A DNA stretch of 64,000 nucleotides from Chitinophaga pinensis DSM 2588 (GTDB lineage Bacteria > Bacteroidota > Bacteroidia > Chitinophagales > Chitinophagaceae): positions 6,752,001-6,816,000 of the forward strand of contig NC_013132.1 in NCBI RefSeq assembly GCF_000024005.1, read 5' to 3'. The position numbers and the translations under genes are program-made. The notes under the pieces are model-generated. The model did no database searches and was not told where the DNA came from. It saw only the letters and a list, made by a program, of their open reading frames with translations. Numbering within the stretch: the first letter of the stretch is position 1; each line of letters begins with the position of its first letter. Shown piece after piece: positions 52,173 to 61,710 of the stretch.

Positions 52173-54728
52173 TTACCTATTATACCAGTGTAATAAATAT
52201 TCTTTCACAACACCGCCGTCAGCCGCAACATGTGTTGCAGCAGGCAACATTTCTTCCAGGTAACACCACTCTCCTGCCCTGGACAAGACCTTTCTGAAAA
52301 GCGTGGCCAGCAGCGGATGACTGAAATCCATATACTGTGGCTTATAATCGTCCCGTTGTAACTGGCTCTTTTGCCCATTCACAACAGGTATATAGGCTGA
52401 TCGCAGGAACAGAAAACACTGCTCAGGTATATCGTTTTCTATTCTCCATGTATTCAGCCGCTTAAAATAGTCCGCAGCAGATTCCTCGTTTCCACACAAG
52501 GGTATAAAAGCCGTCTGAAGGAGCCAGCCTTTCCGCCGTAGTACCACCTGTTCGCCGAAAGTAATACGTGGTTTTACCTGTATACGCTCGTTAGGTGGAT
52601 AGATCGTGGCATGTTTACGGTCAAGCGCAGTAATCATTGCCCGTAGAGGCACCCGTTGCACCGTATTGAAGTGGGCTAATAACCTGTAAAAGTGCGAACG
52701 GTTATAAAAGGACTCCAGACTAAGATCAAAGGCGTAAACCGGCTTATTTTGCCCTTTATGAAACAAAGACAGTGTTCTGGTAGCCGGCTCATGTTTCACC
52801 ACAAGATCCTTTAAGGAGACCCGGGCCTCTGCTGCATAGATATTATTTCCTCCTGGCATAGCCACTTCATAAGGCAATAAAGGCGGATGGATATTTGCAT
52901 TGAAGGCCGATCCGTCATTCAGTTCCAGCAAGAGATGATCCGTATACAAGTTTTTATTCCAGGTACGAAAGTCAGCTGTCACTACAGGAGGCAATAAATG
53001 CAGGAAACGCCCTGCCACTTTTCCCATACCTGGCAACAGGGCATTGATAACGCCTTTTATATGACTTCCCTCCTGGTAAAACTGTACAAAAGCGCCTGCG
53101 CTGTTATTGTCAGGGATCACTTCTATGGCCGGGGTAATATGTACTGTATCCTGCTCTAATACCAGTTGAAGCGTATCCGGTAGGTGGATCTCCTTTATGT
53201 CTTTTTTTGCCTGCTGGTCTGTTGCCTGCTTTTTCTCCTGCAGGTAATAGTCATGATAAAACCGTGTGACCGGCACTTCAGCACCTTCGTCATAATGCTG
53301 CACAAAGAATCGCTGCATATGCGCCCGTTCTTCCGCTAAAGCATCCAGTGGCGCCAGCAGCGTACATAACTGATTAATTTCCCTTGTAAATACAGAAAGA
53401 GCAGTCGCTGGTAATATGTCAGCCCTATCAGTAAAAGCGTCTTCATAGAAAATGTCCTGCGGCAAAAACCGGCGTGCCTGAAAACGGAACAATTCAAATA
53501 CACCCTCTTTCAGCGGCATCTCATCTGGCAAACCCGCCTCTTCCTGTAACACACGAAACACATCCTCCAGGCTACCAGCTGTTTCCAGCAGTAAGCGATG
53601 CCGCCTGTCTGCCGTAGCAATAGCATAAGCGGTTTTGGTTTGCTGTAGTTCCGATAACATCTTCAATAACAACGCTACGGCCTGCTGATCCGCATACGGT
53701 GTAAGGAATTGCAGTAACTGTCCATCCCAATCCGGATCAATACCCGCACACCCTATTCCTGGTTCCAGCAAACCATTAAATACGAGTTGCAGTAAGAATG
53801 ATTTAATCGCACTTCTATCTGTATCTGCTATCTGACTACACAGCTGATCGGTCAATCCGCCAAGTGTCACTATCGCTTCTCTGTCCTGTAACTGATGATA
53901 TAACCATAAAGGCAGATTGCGGGCCGGCAAACGTTGAAAGGCCTCTACATTGAAGTAATTGACAAGAAACTGTAATTCCTCCTGTATGATGGTGGCGGTC
54001 ACGTTTAACCGTAATGTGATGATTTCATTCAATACCGGATGATATATAATGAGCAGACGTATATAGCTGAACAACCCGTTATGCAAACGGATGTCGCTAT
54101 GTATCTCCGGTGTTGCGGCTGCTGCATCCGGCGTACCCATCTTCCCCAACCCTGTATAGGTAAAGGTGCTGAACGGGGATGTCTTGGCAGCCATACGACT
54201 TATATAGCGGATAAGGCTATGTTCATTCTTCAGCGTACGACTTTTAAATTGCCTGCTATCAGCAAGAGCAAAACTATCCAGCTGTTCATACAGTACAGGA
54301 CTGGATAATAAAATACCTTTCCGCAGCGCTTCGTCCTGCACGTAACCCTGTAATTCCCGTCTGGCAGCTGTATGCTTTTCCTCAAAATAATCCCGCCATT
54401 GCACTTCTTCCTTTTCTCTGTCAACAAGCTGTTGCAGATATGCTTTCATTGTTTCGGGAACAAATGCAGGTAATTTCACAGGTCGTTTATCATTAAAAAT
54501 ATCCCGCTTCAATTGCAGTAGCTGACGTCGTTCTTTATCATCAGTCGACTGACTGATAGCAGTATATAACAGATCGCAGACGGCTTCTTTCTGCGCTGCC
54601 AATTGTTTTGCAGACTGCGCTGTTTCCTGCAGATAGTCTGCTATGTCTTTCACTTTCGCTGTATGCAGTACGCTAAGCGGCATACCGGCATAGCGCACAA
54701 GGATATGCGGAAAAATGCTGAGTGCCAT
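52173..54728 (-). CDS. lantibiotic dehydratase, N-terminal (glutamylation) half
   Basis: An 851-residue Lant_dehydr_N protein. Family motifs include SLIRYISRMAAKTSPFSTFT near 168 (the Lys/Pro-rich tRNA-binding region) and the RPLLPYE-like region HPPLLPYEVAMPGG near 620. It transfers glutamate from glutamyl-tRNA to Ser/Thr of the precursor. It is a split enzyme: the elimination domain is encoded next, 3 nt later. It is 33 nt downstream of the C39 exporter. Confidence 0.92.
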   Translation of the reverse strand: MALSIFPHILVRYAGMPLSVLHTAKVKDIADYLQETAQSAKQLAAQKEAVCDLLYTAISQSTDDKERRQLLQLKRDIFNDKRPVKLPAFVPETMKAYLQQLVDREKEEVQWRDYFEEKHTAARRELQGYVQDEALRKGILLSSPVLYEQLDSFALADSRQFKSRTLKNEHSLIRYISRMAAKTSPFSTFTYTGLGKMGTPDAAAATPEIHSDIRLHNGLFSYIRLLIIYHPVLNEIITLRLNVTATIIQEELQFLVNYFNVEAFQRLPARNLPLWLYHQLQDREAIVTLGGLTDQLCSQIADTDRSAIKSFLLQLVFNGLLEPGIGCAGIDPDWDGQLLQFLTPYADQQAVALLLKMLSELQQTKTAYAIATADRRHRLLLETAGSLEDVFRVLQEEAGLPDEMPLKEGVFELFRFQARRFLPQDIFYEDAFTDRADILPATALSVFTREINQLCTLLAPLDALAEERAHMQRFFVQHYDEGAEVPVTRFYHDYYLQEKKQATDQQAKKDIKEIHLPDTLQLVLEQDTVHITPAIEVIPDNNSAGAFVQFYQEGSHIKGVINALLPGMGKVAGRFLHLLPPVVTADFRTWNKNLYTDHLLLELNDGSAFNANIHPPLLPYEVAMPGGNNIYAAEARVSLKDLVVKHEPATRTLSLFHKGQNKPVYAFDLSLESFYNRSHFYRLLAHFNTVQRVPLRAMITALDRKHATIYPPNERIQVKPRITFGEQVVLRRKGWLLQTAFIPLCGNEESAADYFKRLNTWRIENDIPEQCFLFLRSAYIPVVNGQKSQLQRDDYKPQYMDFSHPLLATLFRKVLSRAGEWCYLEEMLPAATHVAADGGVVKEYLLHWYNR

Positions 54729-54761
54729 AGGAAAGTATTTTTCAGGTGTAACAATGTCTTT

Positions 54762-56969
54762 TTACCTGCCGAGTTCCAGCTGGTTTTTAATCAGGCGATA
54801 ATAAGCGCCGGCTGCTATGGTCAACGTTTCATGTGTACCGGCTTCAACGATCATCCCTTTATCCATTACCAGGATCTGATCTGCATGTTTAACCGTACTC
54901 AGGCGATGTGCTACCACCACCACTGTTTTTCCCACGAAGTATTCATGTAGATTATTGATGATCGCCCGTTCATTACTGGCATCCAGTGAATTTGTGGCTT
55001 CATCCAGGAATATATAGGCGGGATCGCGATAGATCAGTCTTGCAATCAGTAGCCGTTGTGTCTGTCCTTCACTCAACCCATAACCATCCTTTCCTATCAT
55101 GGTATCATAACCGAAAGGCATTGCTGCAAAGAAATCATGAATATTCGCCATCCTGCAGGCTTTCATCATACGCTCCACATCTCTGTCTGCTTCACCGCCA
55201 TATACATTATTGGCAATGGTATCCCGGAACACATAGCCATCCTGCATCACGGCTCCACACTGGCTTCTCCAGTCTTGCGCAGTAATAGCTGTGAATGACT
55301 GATCTCCCGCAAAGATGGTTCCCTGTGTCGGATCGTAGAATTGCAGCAATAGTTTCAGCAATGTTGTCTTACCACTGCCGCTCATGCCCACAATCGCCGT
55401 CATCTTACCAGCGGGTATACTTAGGTTGACATTATTCAGTACAAGCGGAGAATGTTTATTGCCATACTGGAAGTATACACCGGAGAGATGCAGATCACGC
55501 CCTCCCATATCCTCTGTGATCGTATTTTCCTGCGGAGGGTCTTCATCCTGTTCATGATGAACCTCTGCAATACGTTGCAGACTAAACTTCGTATTTTGCA
55601 TGGCCCTTATGAATTCGGCCAGCTGGGCTACCGGCGCGTTGAGTTGTCCGCAGATGTAAGTGATAGCCAGCATTTCTCCCAGTGTCAGCTGTCCTTTGAT
55701 CACCAGTATTGCTGTAAAACAGGTGATGATCACATTGCGGGTCTCATTGATAAACAATGCGATCCCCTGTATAAACTGATCCAGTTTCAGGCTTTCCAGT
55801 TTGACGGTAAAAGACTGTTGTTGCAGGCGTGTCCATTGATTTATTTTAAGCCGTTCGCTACCTGTGAGTTTGATCTCCTGGAAAGCGGAAAAGATTTCCA
55901 GGAGCGTGTCCTGGTTCGCCGCCAGTACGCGGAAACGCTTCTGGTCCAGACGTCCGCGTTTTTCTCCGAAAGCCCCTGTCCACAAAACACCTACAGCAGC
56001 GCCAATGGCAAACAGGATAAAAATAAGCCAGTTATAATACAGCAATGTACCTCCCATGACCAGCAGGATCATGACCGACATCACAAAGGAAACAGCGGAA
56101 GTGGTCAGAAAATCTTCTACCCGTTGATTGTCTGTGACGCGTTGCATATTATCACCTGATTGCCTGTTATCAAAAAAGGAGAAAGGTAAGCGCATCAGTT
56201 TCAGGAGGAATGCTTCCAGCATCATGATACTCATCTGTGCCCCTAGTGTCAGCAGCAAACGGGCACGGAAGAAATCAGTAACCTGTTTGCCGAGGAATAA
56301 TGACAGCTGCCCCGCACAGATCAGTAACAGGATGGGAATATCCTGTTTATTGATGCCCCGGTCTACAATCGCTTCTGTCAGTAATGGCACTATAAAAGAC
56401 AAGACGGCGGCTATCAGCAGACTCACACCTACAGGAATTAACTTTCGCCGGTGACTGCTGATATATGGCCAGAGGGTACGCAGATCAGTAACAGGTGCTT
56501 TTACTTCGGTGGCTGCATGAAATGCCGCTGTGGGTTCCAGGAATAGTGCCCTTCCGAATCCCGGTTTATCCGCCAGTTGCCAGGCCTCCATGAATTCCGG
56601 AATGGTATAACGGATACGGCGCCCTAATGCAGGATCTGCCACATATACTTTATGTTCCGTCAGCCGGTACAATACAACAAAATGCTGCCGGTCCCAATGC
56701 AGTATACAGGGCAATGGGGCTTTTGCGGCCAACACGGTAAAAGGCAGTTCAGCCGAAAGGGTGTTAAAACCCAGTTGCTCTCCTGCGGTTATCAGATCGG
56801 CAAAAGTGACACCTTGACGGGATATTTTACATTGACGACGTAAATATTGTAAAGGATAGGTCTTCCCATGCCAGGCAGCAATCATCTGCAGACAGGTAGG
56901 GCCGCAATCCATTGCGTCTGCCTGCCTGAAAAAAGGGAAGGATTTCCTGGGGAATAGGAATTGAAACAT
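54762..56969 (-). CDS. C39-peptidase ABC exporter (leader-cleaving)
   Basis: A 735-residue bacteriocin-type exporter. The N-terminal C39 peptidase (10-140) has Cys22 in MDCGPTCLQM, His in WDRQHFVVLY near 95 and Asp in YVADPALG near 111, a complete catalytic set. Six membrane segments (165-430) follow, then an ABC domain with GMSGSGKTT near 520, LSEGQTQRL near 625 and IFLDEATNSLD near 645. It would cut the double-Gly leader of the precursor and export the modified core. It is the first gene of the minus-strand lanthipeptide operon. Confidence 0.94.
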   Translation of the reverse strand: MFQFLFPRKSFPFFRQADAMDCGPTCLQMIAAWHGKTYPLQYLRRQCKISRQGVTFADLITAGEQLGFNTLSAELPFTVLAAKAPLPCILHWDRQHFVVLYRLTEHKVYVADPALGRRIRYTIPEFMEAWQLADKPGFGRALFLEPTAAFHAATEVKAPVTDLRTLWPYISSHRRKLIPVGVSLLIAAVLSFIVPLLTEAIVDRGINKQDIPILLLICAGQLSLFLGKQVTDFFRARLLLTLGAQMSIMMLEAFLLKLMRLPFSFFDNRQSGDNMQRVTDNQRVEDFLTTSAVSFVMSVMILLVMGGTLLYYNWLIFILFAIGAAVGVLWTGAFGEKRGRLDQKRFRVLAANQDTLLEIFSAFQEIKLTGSERLKINQWTRLQQQSFTVKLESLKLDQFIQGIALFINETRNVIITCFTAILVIKGQLTLGEMLAITYICGQLNAPVAQLAEFIRAMQNTKFSLQRIAEVHHEQDEDPPQENTITEDMGGRDLHLSGVYFQYGNKHSPLVLNNVNLSIPAGKMTAIVGMSGSGKTTLLKLLLQFYDPTQGTIFAGDQSFTAITAQDWRSQCGAVMQDGYVFRDTIANNVYGGEADRDVERMMKACRMANIHDFFAAMPFGYDTMIGKDGYGLSEGQTQRLLIARLIYRDPAYIFLDEATNSLDASNERAIINNLHEYFVGKTVVVVAHRLSTVKHADQILVMDKGMIVEAGTHETLTIAAGAYYRLIKNQLELGR

Positions 56970-56995
56970 TGTTGCAATCTATGTAAAAATAAAAT

Positions 56996-57012
56996 ATGAA
57001 ACAATGTTTCAT
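56996..57012. promoter_or_regulatory. inverted repeat upstream of the lanthipeptide operon
   Basis: ATGAAAC-AAT-GTTTCAT, a perfect 7-3-7 inverted repeat centred 35 nt upstream of the exporter start codon. Its position fits an operator or a transcription start region. No consensus -33/-7 pair is evident nearby; TAGATTG (minus strand, 56981-56975) is the nearest -7-like string. Confidence 0.45.
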
Positions 57013-57053
57013 AAAATATTATCCGGAATAAATGCAAACCATCTTTTAAAAAC

Positions 57054-57081
57054 AAAAAAGGCATCCGCATATGCGGACGCC
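57054..57081 (-). terminator. terminator after the TolC-like gene
   Basis: On the minus strand, GGCGTCCGCAT and its near-perfect complement form an 11-bp stem followed by TTTTTTG. It separates the efflux operon from the lanthipeptide operon. Confidence 0.85.
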
Positions 57082-57111
57082 CGAAACCTAACCCTACAAC
57101 TGTTAAAAACC

Positions 57112-58401
57112 TTACCAGTACTTTGTACCCAGTACTCTCGCCAGTTCCAGTCTTGCCAGACAAAGCTGATAAGTGTACTGCAATGTTGACCGCTCTGCGC
57201 GCTGTACATTGGTACTGGCATTAGTTAGTTCCAGGTTGGTACCTGTTCCGTTCCTGTATCTGCTCTGCGCCAGTTTCTGTGCTTCTTTTGCCTCCTCTAC
57301 CTGTTCCATTGCGTTGACCAACCTGGACTGATTACTTTCAATATCTGTATATGCCTGTTTAATATCATTCTGTACGGTATTGTTCAACGTCTGCATACCC
57401 AGGTTCGCTTCCTTCAGCTGACTCTGTGCGAGGCTACGTTGCCTCCTGGCTCTCGCACCCTGATAAATAGGCACGCTCAATGTCACACCTCCTGCATAGT
57501 TATACCTGAACTGATTGAGATCAGGCATATATCCATTGGCAAAACCGGTACTCGCACTCAAAGACAGCGAGGGCAATCCGGCTTTCTTACTGATATCCAA
57601 TCCTGCTTCCGACTGACTGATCCTGTCTTTCAGCAGTGTATACTCCGGATTATGCTGTTGTGCGATGTTCAATGCCTCCTGTTTATTTTCGTTTGCCTGC
57701 ATGAAATCAAAATCCTTCCCATTGGCCGCAGTACTACCTGTTGAATACTGCAGGAGGTTGTATTGCTTCAACAGCGAGTTTTCCAGATCAATGCGGGTAT
57801 TGTTTTCCTGGTCGATAGTCGACTGAATGGATAATACGTCATAGCGCAGTGCATCACCGTGTTTCAGCTTTATCTCTGTATCCTCCTTATTGGCTTTCAG
57901 AAAAGCCAGCACACTATCCTGTATAGCAATTGCTTTTTGCAGATAGACGATCTGATAGTAAATCACCGCTACCTGGTAAGCCATCTGCGCCCTGTTATAT
58001 TCGATGTTATCCTTGGCATATTGCACCGCACGTTTAGCACTCTCCACATTCGCCTTTACTACCCCAAAGTCCCATAAGACATAACTGGCATTCAGACCGG
58101 TGTTATAATTACTATTCGGCATAATCTTAAACGTGGATAGCTGTCCGTTGATAGGTATCGTCATCTCTGATACCGGATGCGAATAACGATACCCTGCACT
58201 ACATGTCAGATTCGGTAATCCATTTGCCTTTGCCAGCGTAACTCTTTCCTCCTCTGTTTTCACGGATTGTTCCAGTTCGCTGAAACGCGGGAAATAAGTA
58301 AATGATTTATTGATTAATTCCTTCAGATCACTGCTGACTTCCTGTGCATAGCTTTGTAGCCCCGCAAGCGAGAGAAGGGATATGATAATGACTTTTCTCA
58401 T
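57112..58401 (-). CDS. TolC-family outer-membrane efflux protein
   Basis: A 429-residue outer-membrane factor with a signal peptide (to QSYAQ, about residue 19) and the two repeated long coiled-coil halves typical of TolC (YRYSHPVSE early; QSRYRNGTGTNLELTNA near 385). It is the outer duct of the tripartite pump encoded with the HlyD and DHA2 genes upstream, 22 nt apart from the latter. Confidence 0.93.
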   Translation of the reverse strand: MRKVIIISLLSLAGLQSYAQEVSSDLKELINKSFTYFPRFSELEQSVKTEEERVTLAKANGLPNLTCSAGYRYSHPVSEMTIPINGQLSTFKIMPNSNYNTGLNASYVLWDFGVVKANVESAKRAVQYAKDNIEYNRAQMAYQVAVIYYQIVYLQKAIAIQDSVLAFLKANKEDTEIKLKHGDALRYDVLSIQSTIDQENNTRIDLENSLLKQYNLLQYSTGSTAANGKDFDFMQANENKQEALNIAQQHNPEYTLLKDRISQSEAGLDISKKAGLPSLSLSASTGFANGYMPDLNQFRYNYAGGVTLSVPIYQGARARRQRSLAQSQLKEANLGMQTLNNTVQNDIKQAYTDIESNQSRLVNAMEQVEEAKEAQKLAQSRYRNGTGTNLELTNASTNVQRAERSTLQYTYQLCLARLELARVLGTKYW

Positions 58402-58423
58402 GATGTAAATTTTTTAAATAAGA

Positions 58424-60001
58424 TCAATGCGCCTCTGCGGCAACTCTCGCGCGTGTTTCGGCATCCATCTTTTCTATTTTTAACAGTAACATGAATGGGA
58501 TCGTGCAGACGAAAAACACACTTACCAACAGGAAGCCATCGAGATAAGCAAGCATCTGTGCCTGTCTGGTAATGGCATAATCCAGGTTAGACCAGGCGCC
58601 ATGGGCATTAGCCGCGATGGGGTTGACACCTTTACTGATCAGGCCCTGGGCGACACCTGCTACCCTTTCATTCATCAACGGATTATTCCCTTGCAGATTG
58701 GATACCAGGTCAGAACGGTGTACCGCAAAACGCTGCGTAGAATACGTATTCATGATCGCGATACCGAATGCACCACCAATCTGTCGGAACATGTTATTGA
58801 GTGATATACCATAAGGCATGTCCTGTGGTTTGAGTCCGACGACCGCCTGACTTAACAACGGTACCGTCAGACAGGCAGTACCTACACCGCGGAAGATCTG
58901 TGTATACATAAACCACCATTTATCTGCGTCAGGTGTTGCCTGTGCGCTGGTATATCCATGGAGGATAAACAAGCCGAAACCAGTCACGACAAAGAACATG
59001 GGCGATACGCCTTTACCCAGTGAAGCCCCGATAAAAGGCATTACCATGATCGTGACTAATGCCCCGGGTATCATAGATAATCCTGATTCTGTAGGCGTAT
59101 ACCCCATGACGCGCTGCACCATCAGCGGAAACAGATATACAGAGCCAAACAATCCGAAGCCACATACAAAGGTGAGCACATTACTCCCGATAAGGTTCCT
59201 GCTTTTCAGAACCCTCAGATTGATGATAGGCGTCTTTGTCTTTAGTTCCCACCAGATAAATGCCGCCAGTCCGGCTACCGCTATTGCGGTCATAATACGG
59301 ATCGTGCTGTCTTCAAACCAGTCGTCTGATTGCCCTTTCTCCAGGATATATTGCAAGGCGCCAATTCCCGCAGATAAGGAGAGCACGCCGATGTAATCAA
59401 TAGGAATGGATTTACGGTCGATGTTGTATTCATTTTCTTTTTTATCGATGAACTTCCAGGTCAGCAAACAAGCAACAATACCAAACGGAATATTAATATC
59501 GAATATCAGCGGCCATGCATAGTTATCGACGATGTAGCCGCCGAGTATCGGCCCTATTGTTGGTCCTATCACGATACCCATTCCGAACATACCTGAGGCT
59601 TTTCCCTTTTCAGAGGGATCGAAGGCATCGAATAATATCCCCTGTGATACAGAAAGCAGGGCACCACCGCCAACACCTTGTATAAACCGCCAGAAGACCA
59701 GCATCCACAAGGAGGAGGAAGAACCACACATGTAGGAAGCCAGCGTAAATATGATAATAGAAGTAAGGTAATAGTTCTTTCTCCCGAAGTAGCGGCTGAG
59801 GAAGCCTGTCATCGGAATAACAATCACGTTTGCAATCGCGTAGGCTGTTACTACCCAGGAAGTATCCTCCAGTGTAGCGCCAAGATTACCGCTGATGTTA
59901 TTGAGTGCGACGTTAACAATAGAGGTATCTATGAGCTCCATGATAGCCGCTGAAATTGTGGTAATGACTATGATTACCCGCGTAAATTTATTTACCGCCA
60001 T
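58424..60001 (-). CDS. DHA2-family MFS multidrug transporter (EmrB-like)
   Basis: A 525-residue protein with about 14 membrane segments. Early motif IMELIDTSIVNVALNNISGN (DTTIVNVALP-like) and GFLSRYFGRKNYY (loop motif) place it with EmrB/QacA exporters, which use the proton gradient. It lies between the HlyD-like adaptor (19 nt upstream) and the TolC-like gene, forming an EmrAB-TolC type system. Drugs, phenolics or the local natural products are possible substrates. Confidence 0.93.
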   Translation of the reverse strand: MAVNKFTRVIIVITTISAAIMELIDTSIVNVALNNISGNLGATLEDTSWVVTAYAIANVIVIPMTGFLSRYFGRKNYYLTSIIIFTLASYMCGSSSSLWMLVFWRFIQGVGGGALLSVSQGILFDAFDPSEKGKASGMFGMGIVIGPTIGPILGGYIVDNYAWPLIFDINIPFGIVACLLTWKFIDKKENEYNIDRKSIPIDYIGVLSLSAGIGALQYILEKGQSDDWFEDSTIRIMTAIAVAGLAAFIWWELKTKTPIINLRVLKSRNLIGSNVLTFVCGFGLFGSVYLFPLMVQRVMGYTPTESGLSMIPGALVTIMVMPFIGASLGKGVSPMFFVVTGFGLFILHGYTSAQATPDADKWWFMYTQIFRGVGTACLTVPLLSQAVVGLKPQDMPYGISLNNMFRQIGGAFGIAIMNTYSTQRFAVHRSDLVSNLQGNNPLMNERVAGVAQGLISKGVNPIAANAHGAWSNLDYAITRQAQMLAYLDGFLLVSVFFVCTIPFMLLLKIEKMDAETRARVAAEAH

Positions 60002-60020
60002 ATACTATGCTGTTTAGGTC

Positions 60021-61064
60021 TTAATCAACCTGTACATCTACAGTTACGCTAAGACCTGCTTTCAGTATACTTTTCAGTTCTTCTGCGCGGTCAATTTCAA
60101 TTTTAACAGGCACACGCTGTGTCACCTTTACAAAGTTACCCGTAGCATTATCCGGTGGCAGGAGCGAAAATTTAGCGCCGGTGGCATCACTGAAAGCGAC
60201 GATTTTACCGGAGATCTCCTTGTCAGGATAACCGTCTACTTCCACTTTCACAACCTGTCCTATTTTCATCTTCTCCAACTGGGTTTCCTTGAAGTTGGCA
60301 ACGATCCAGTAGCGTTCATTGTTCACGACGCTGAACAGCTGTTGACCCGCCTGTACCAGTTGTCCTTTCTGCAGATTGGTTTTCCCGATTCTACCGGCTA
60401 CCGGCGCTATCACCTGTGTATAAGATAATTTCAGCTTAGCTGATTCCAGTGCAGCTTCTTTCAGGGCTACATTCGCCTTTGCTTTTTCGATCTGTGCATT
60501 GGCGGTACCATGCTGTGTGACTACCTGGCTCACGCGTTTCCTGGAAGATTCCAACTGACTCAATGCCACTTTGTAGGCAGACTGACTATTATCCAGCTGG
60601 TGCTGTGTGATAGAACCATCGTTAAACAGGGCCTGATCTCTGGCGAGGTCGCGGGTTGCTTTTTCCAGGTTAACCTGTTCTACACTGACACCTGCATCCG
60701 CTACATTTTTATCCGAGCCGATATTGGTGATCTGTGCTTCTGCAAATATCAGATCTGCTTTTGCGGCGGAGAGATCTGCTTCTGCCTGTTGTACGGCAAT
60801 TTTGTATTCCTTATCATCAATGGTCAGCAATAACTGACCTCCTTTTACAGACTGATAATCCTGTAATGCAAATGTATCGATGTAGCCGCCGACCCTGCTC
60901 ACCACAGGAATCGCATTGCTCTCAATCTGTGCATTATCAGTGCTTTCATGTGTATAGGCGTGCATTATCTTCTTTCCTCCGAAATAAAGAATTGCTATTC
61001 CGGCTACGCCCAATACGATAAACTTTACCGGGCCTTTAGATGGCTGCGTTTTTTCCTGTGTCAT
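60021..61064 (-). CDS. HlyD/EmrA-family membrane fusion protein
   Basis: A 347-residue periplasmic adaptor: one N-terminal membrane segment (16-34, VLGVAGIAILYFGGKK), a lipoyl-like half (VVSRVGGYIDTFALQDYQSV near 52), a long coiled-coil hairpin (90-215), the second lipoyl half (IAPVAGRIGKTNLQKGQLV near 218) and a beta-barrel with the GxxVKVEVDGYPD motif. It bridges the DHA2 pump and the TolC channel. It is the first gene of the operon and faces the MarR gene. Confidence 0.93.
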   Translation of the reverse strand: MTQEKTQPSKGPVKFIVLGVAGIAILYFGGKKIMHAYTHESTDNAQIESNAIPVVSRVGGYIDTFALQDYQSVKGGQLLLTIDDKEYKIAVQQAEADLSAAKADLIFAEAQITNIGSDKNVADAGVSVEQVNLEKATRDLARDQALFNDGSITQHQLDNSQSAYKVALSQLESSRKRVSQVVTQHGTANAQIEKAKANVALKEAALESAKLKLSYTQVIAPVAGRIGKTNLQKGQLVQAGQQLFSVVNNERYWIVANFKETQLEKMKIGQVVKVEVDGYPDKEISGKIVAFSDATGAKFSLLPPDNATGNFVKVTQRVPVKIEIDRAEELKSILKAGLSVTVDVQVD

Positions 61065-61090
61065 TCCTGTGCTAGGTTATTTGTGCAGTA

Positions 61091-61098
61091 CAAAAGTA
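61091..61098 (-). promoter_or_regulatory. -7 box of the efflux operon promoter
   Basis: On the minus strand TACTTTTG fits TAnnTTTG. Start of transcription near 61084 gives a 20-nt leader before the ATG at 61064. About 20 nt upstream of the box is TGTTT, a weak -33 element that lies inside the palindrome at 61114-61134. Confidence 0.55.
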
Positions 61099-61113
61099 AA
61101 CATTGTTGACTAT

Positions 61114-61134
61114 ATAGTAAACACTATTTACTAT
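61114..61134. promoter_or_regulatory. probable MarR operator
   Basis: A perfect inverted repeat ATAGTAAA-CACTA-TTTACTAT (8-5-8) between the divergent efflux operon and marR gene. It overlaps the presumed -33 region of the efflux promoter, so a bound MarR dimer would block it. Confidence 0.7.
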
Positions 61135-61217
61135 TTTTTTCTTTTGATTTTTTTTATTAAGGGGTATTCTGGCAAGGGTTTGCCCGTCTTTATACGGGGA
61201 AAAGATTATTTTTGCGC

Positions 61218-61682
61218 ATGGCCATGAAAGAAAAAAATAAATCAACGGATAAGGACGATAACCTGTTTGCTACATTATATATACTAAAGCGGGCAATGGA
61301 CGACTGGGGTAGCCGCAACATTGCTAACTGGGGTTATGAAAATTTCAATATTACTTATATGCCGTTCTTTATGAATATCGGCAATGAGGGTGTTTCCAAT
61401 AATGAGATCGCAGAAAAGATGCGGGTGACCAAACAGGCTGCCAGCAGGATTGTACGTGAGCTGGAAGCGTCTGGTCTGGTGAGGGGTGAGAAGAGTGATA
61501 GTGACGGTCGTTCGGTAAAACTATACCTGACGGAAGAAGGGCATAAATTCCAGGAGATCGCGAAGAATGAAGCCAAAATTTTGAGAAAGGAATATGTGAA
61601 AGTCATCGGTCGCGAGCGGTATGAAACAGCCGTGGATGTATTGAAAGAACTGATTGCGTTTCATGAAAATTTATTGAAATAG
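61218..61682 (+). CDS. MarR-family transcriptional regulator
   Basis: A 154-residue winged-helix regulator. The recognition region reads NEGVSNNEIAEKMRVTKQAASRIVRELE and the wing GEKSDSDGRSVKLYLTEEG (parts quoted under 20: NNEIAEKMRVTKQAASR, SDSDGRSVKLYLTEEG). It is divergent from the HlyD-DHA2-TolC operon with a palindrome between, the usual layout for a ligand-released repressor of an efflux pump. The start is the ATG at 61218 or 61224 rather than the TTG at 61212; the -7-like box TATTTTTG (61207-61214) is so close that the mRNA would have almost no leader. Confidence 0.93.
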   Translation: MAMKEKNKSTDKDDNLFATLYILKRAMDDWGSRNIANWGYENFNITYMPFFMNIGNEGVSNNEIAEKMRVTKQAASRIVRELEASGLVRGEKSDSDGRSVKLYLTEEGHKFQEIAKNEAKILRKEYVKVIGRERYETAVDVLKELIAFHENLLK

Positions 61683-61686
61683 TCAA

Positions 61687-61710
61687 AGCGGTTGCCCACC
61701 GGTAACCGCT
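61687..61710 (+). terminator. hairpin after marR
   Basis: AGCGGTT and AACCGCT pair around a 10-nt loop, starting 5 nt after the stop codon, with outer CAAAG/CTTTG able to extend the stem. The T run is weak. Confidence 0.6.

Noticed and set aside
55452..56159. A 235-codon plus-strand frame opposite the C39 exporter
   Set aside because: The exporter frame has complete ABC and membrane domains; the antisense frame lacks any recognisable feature.
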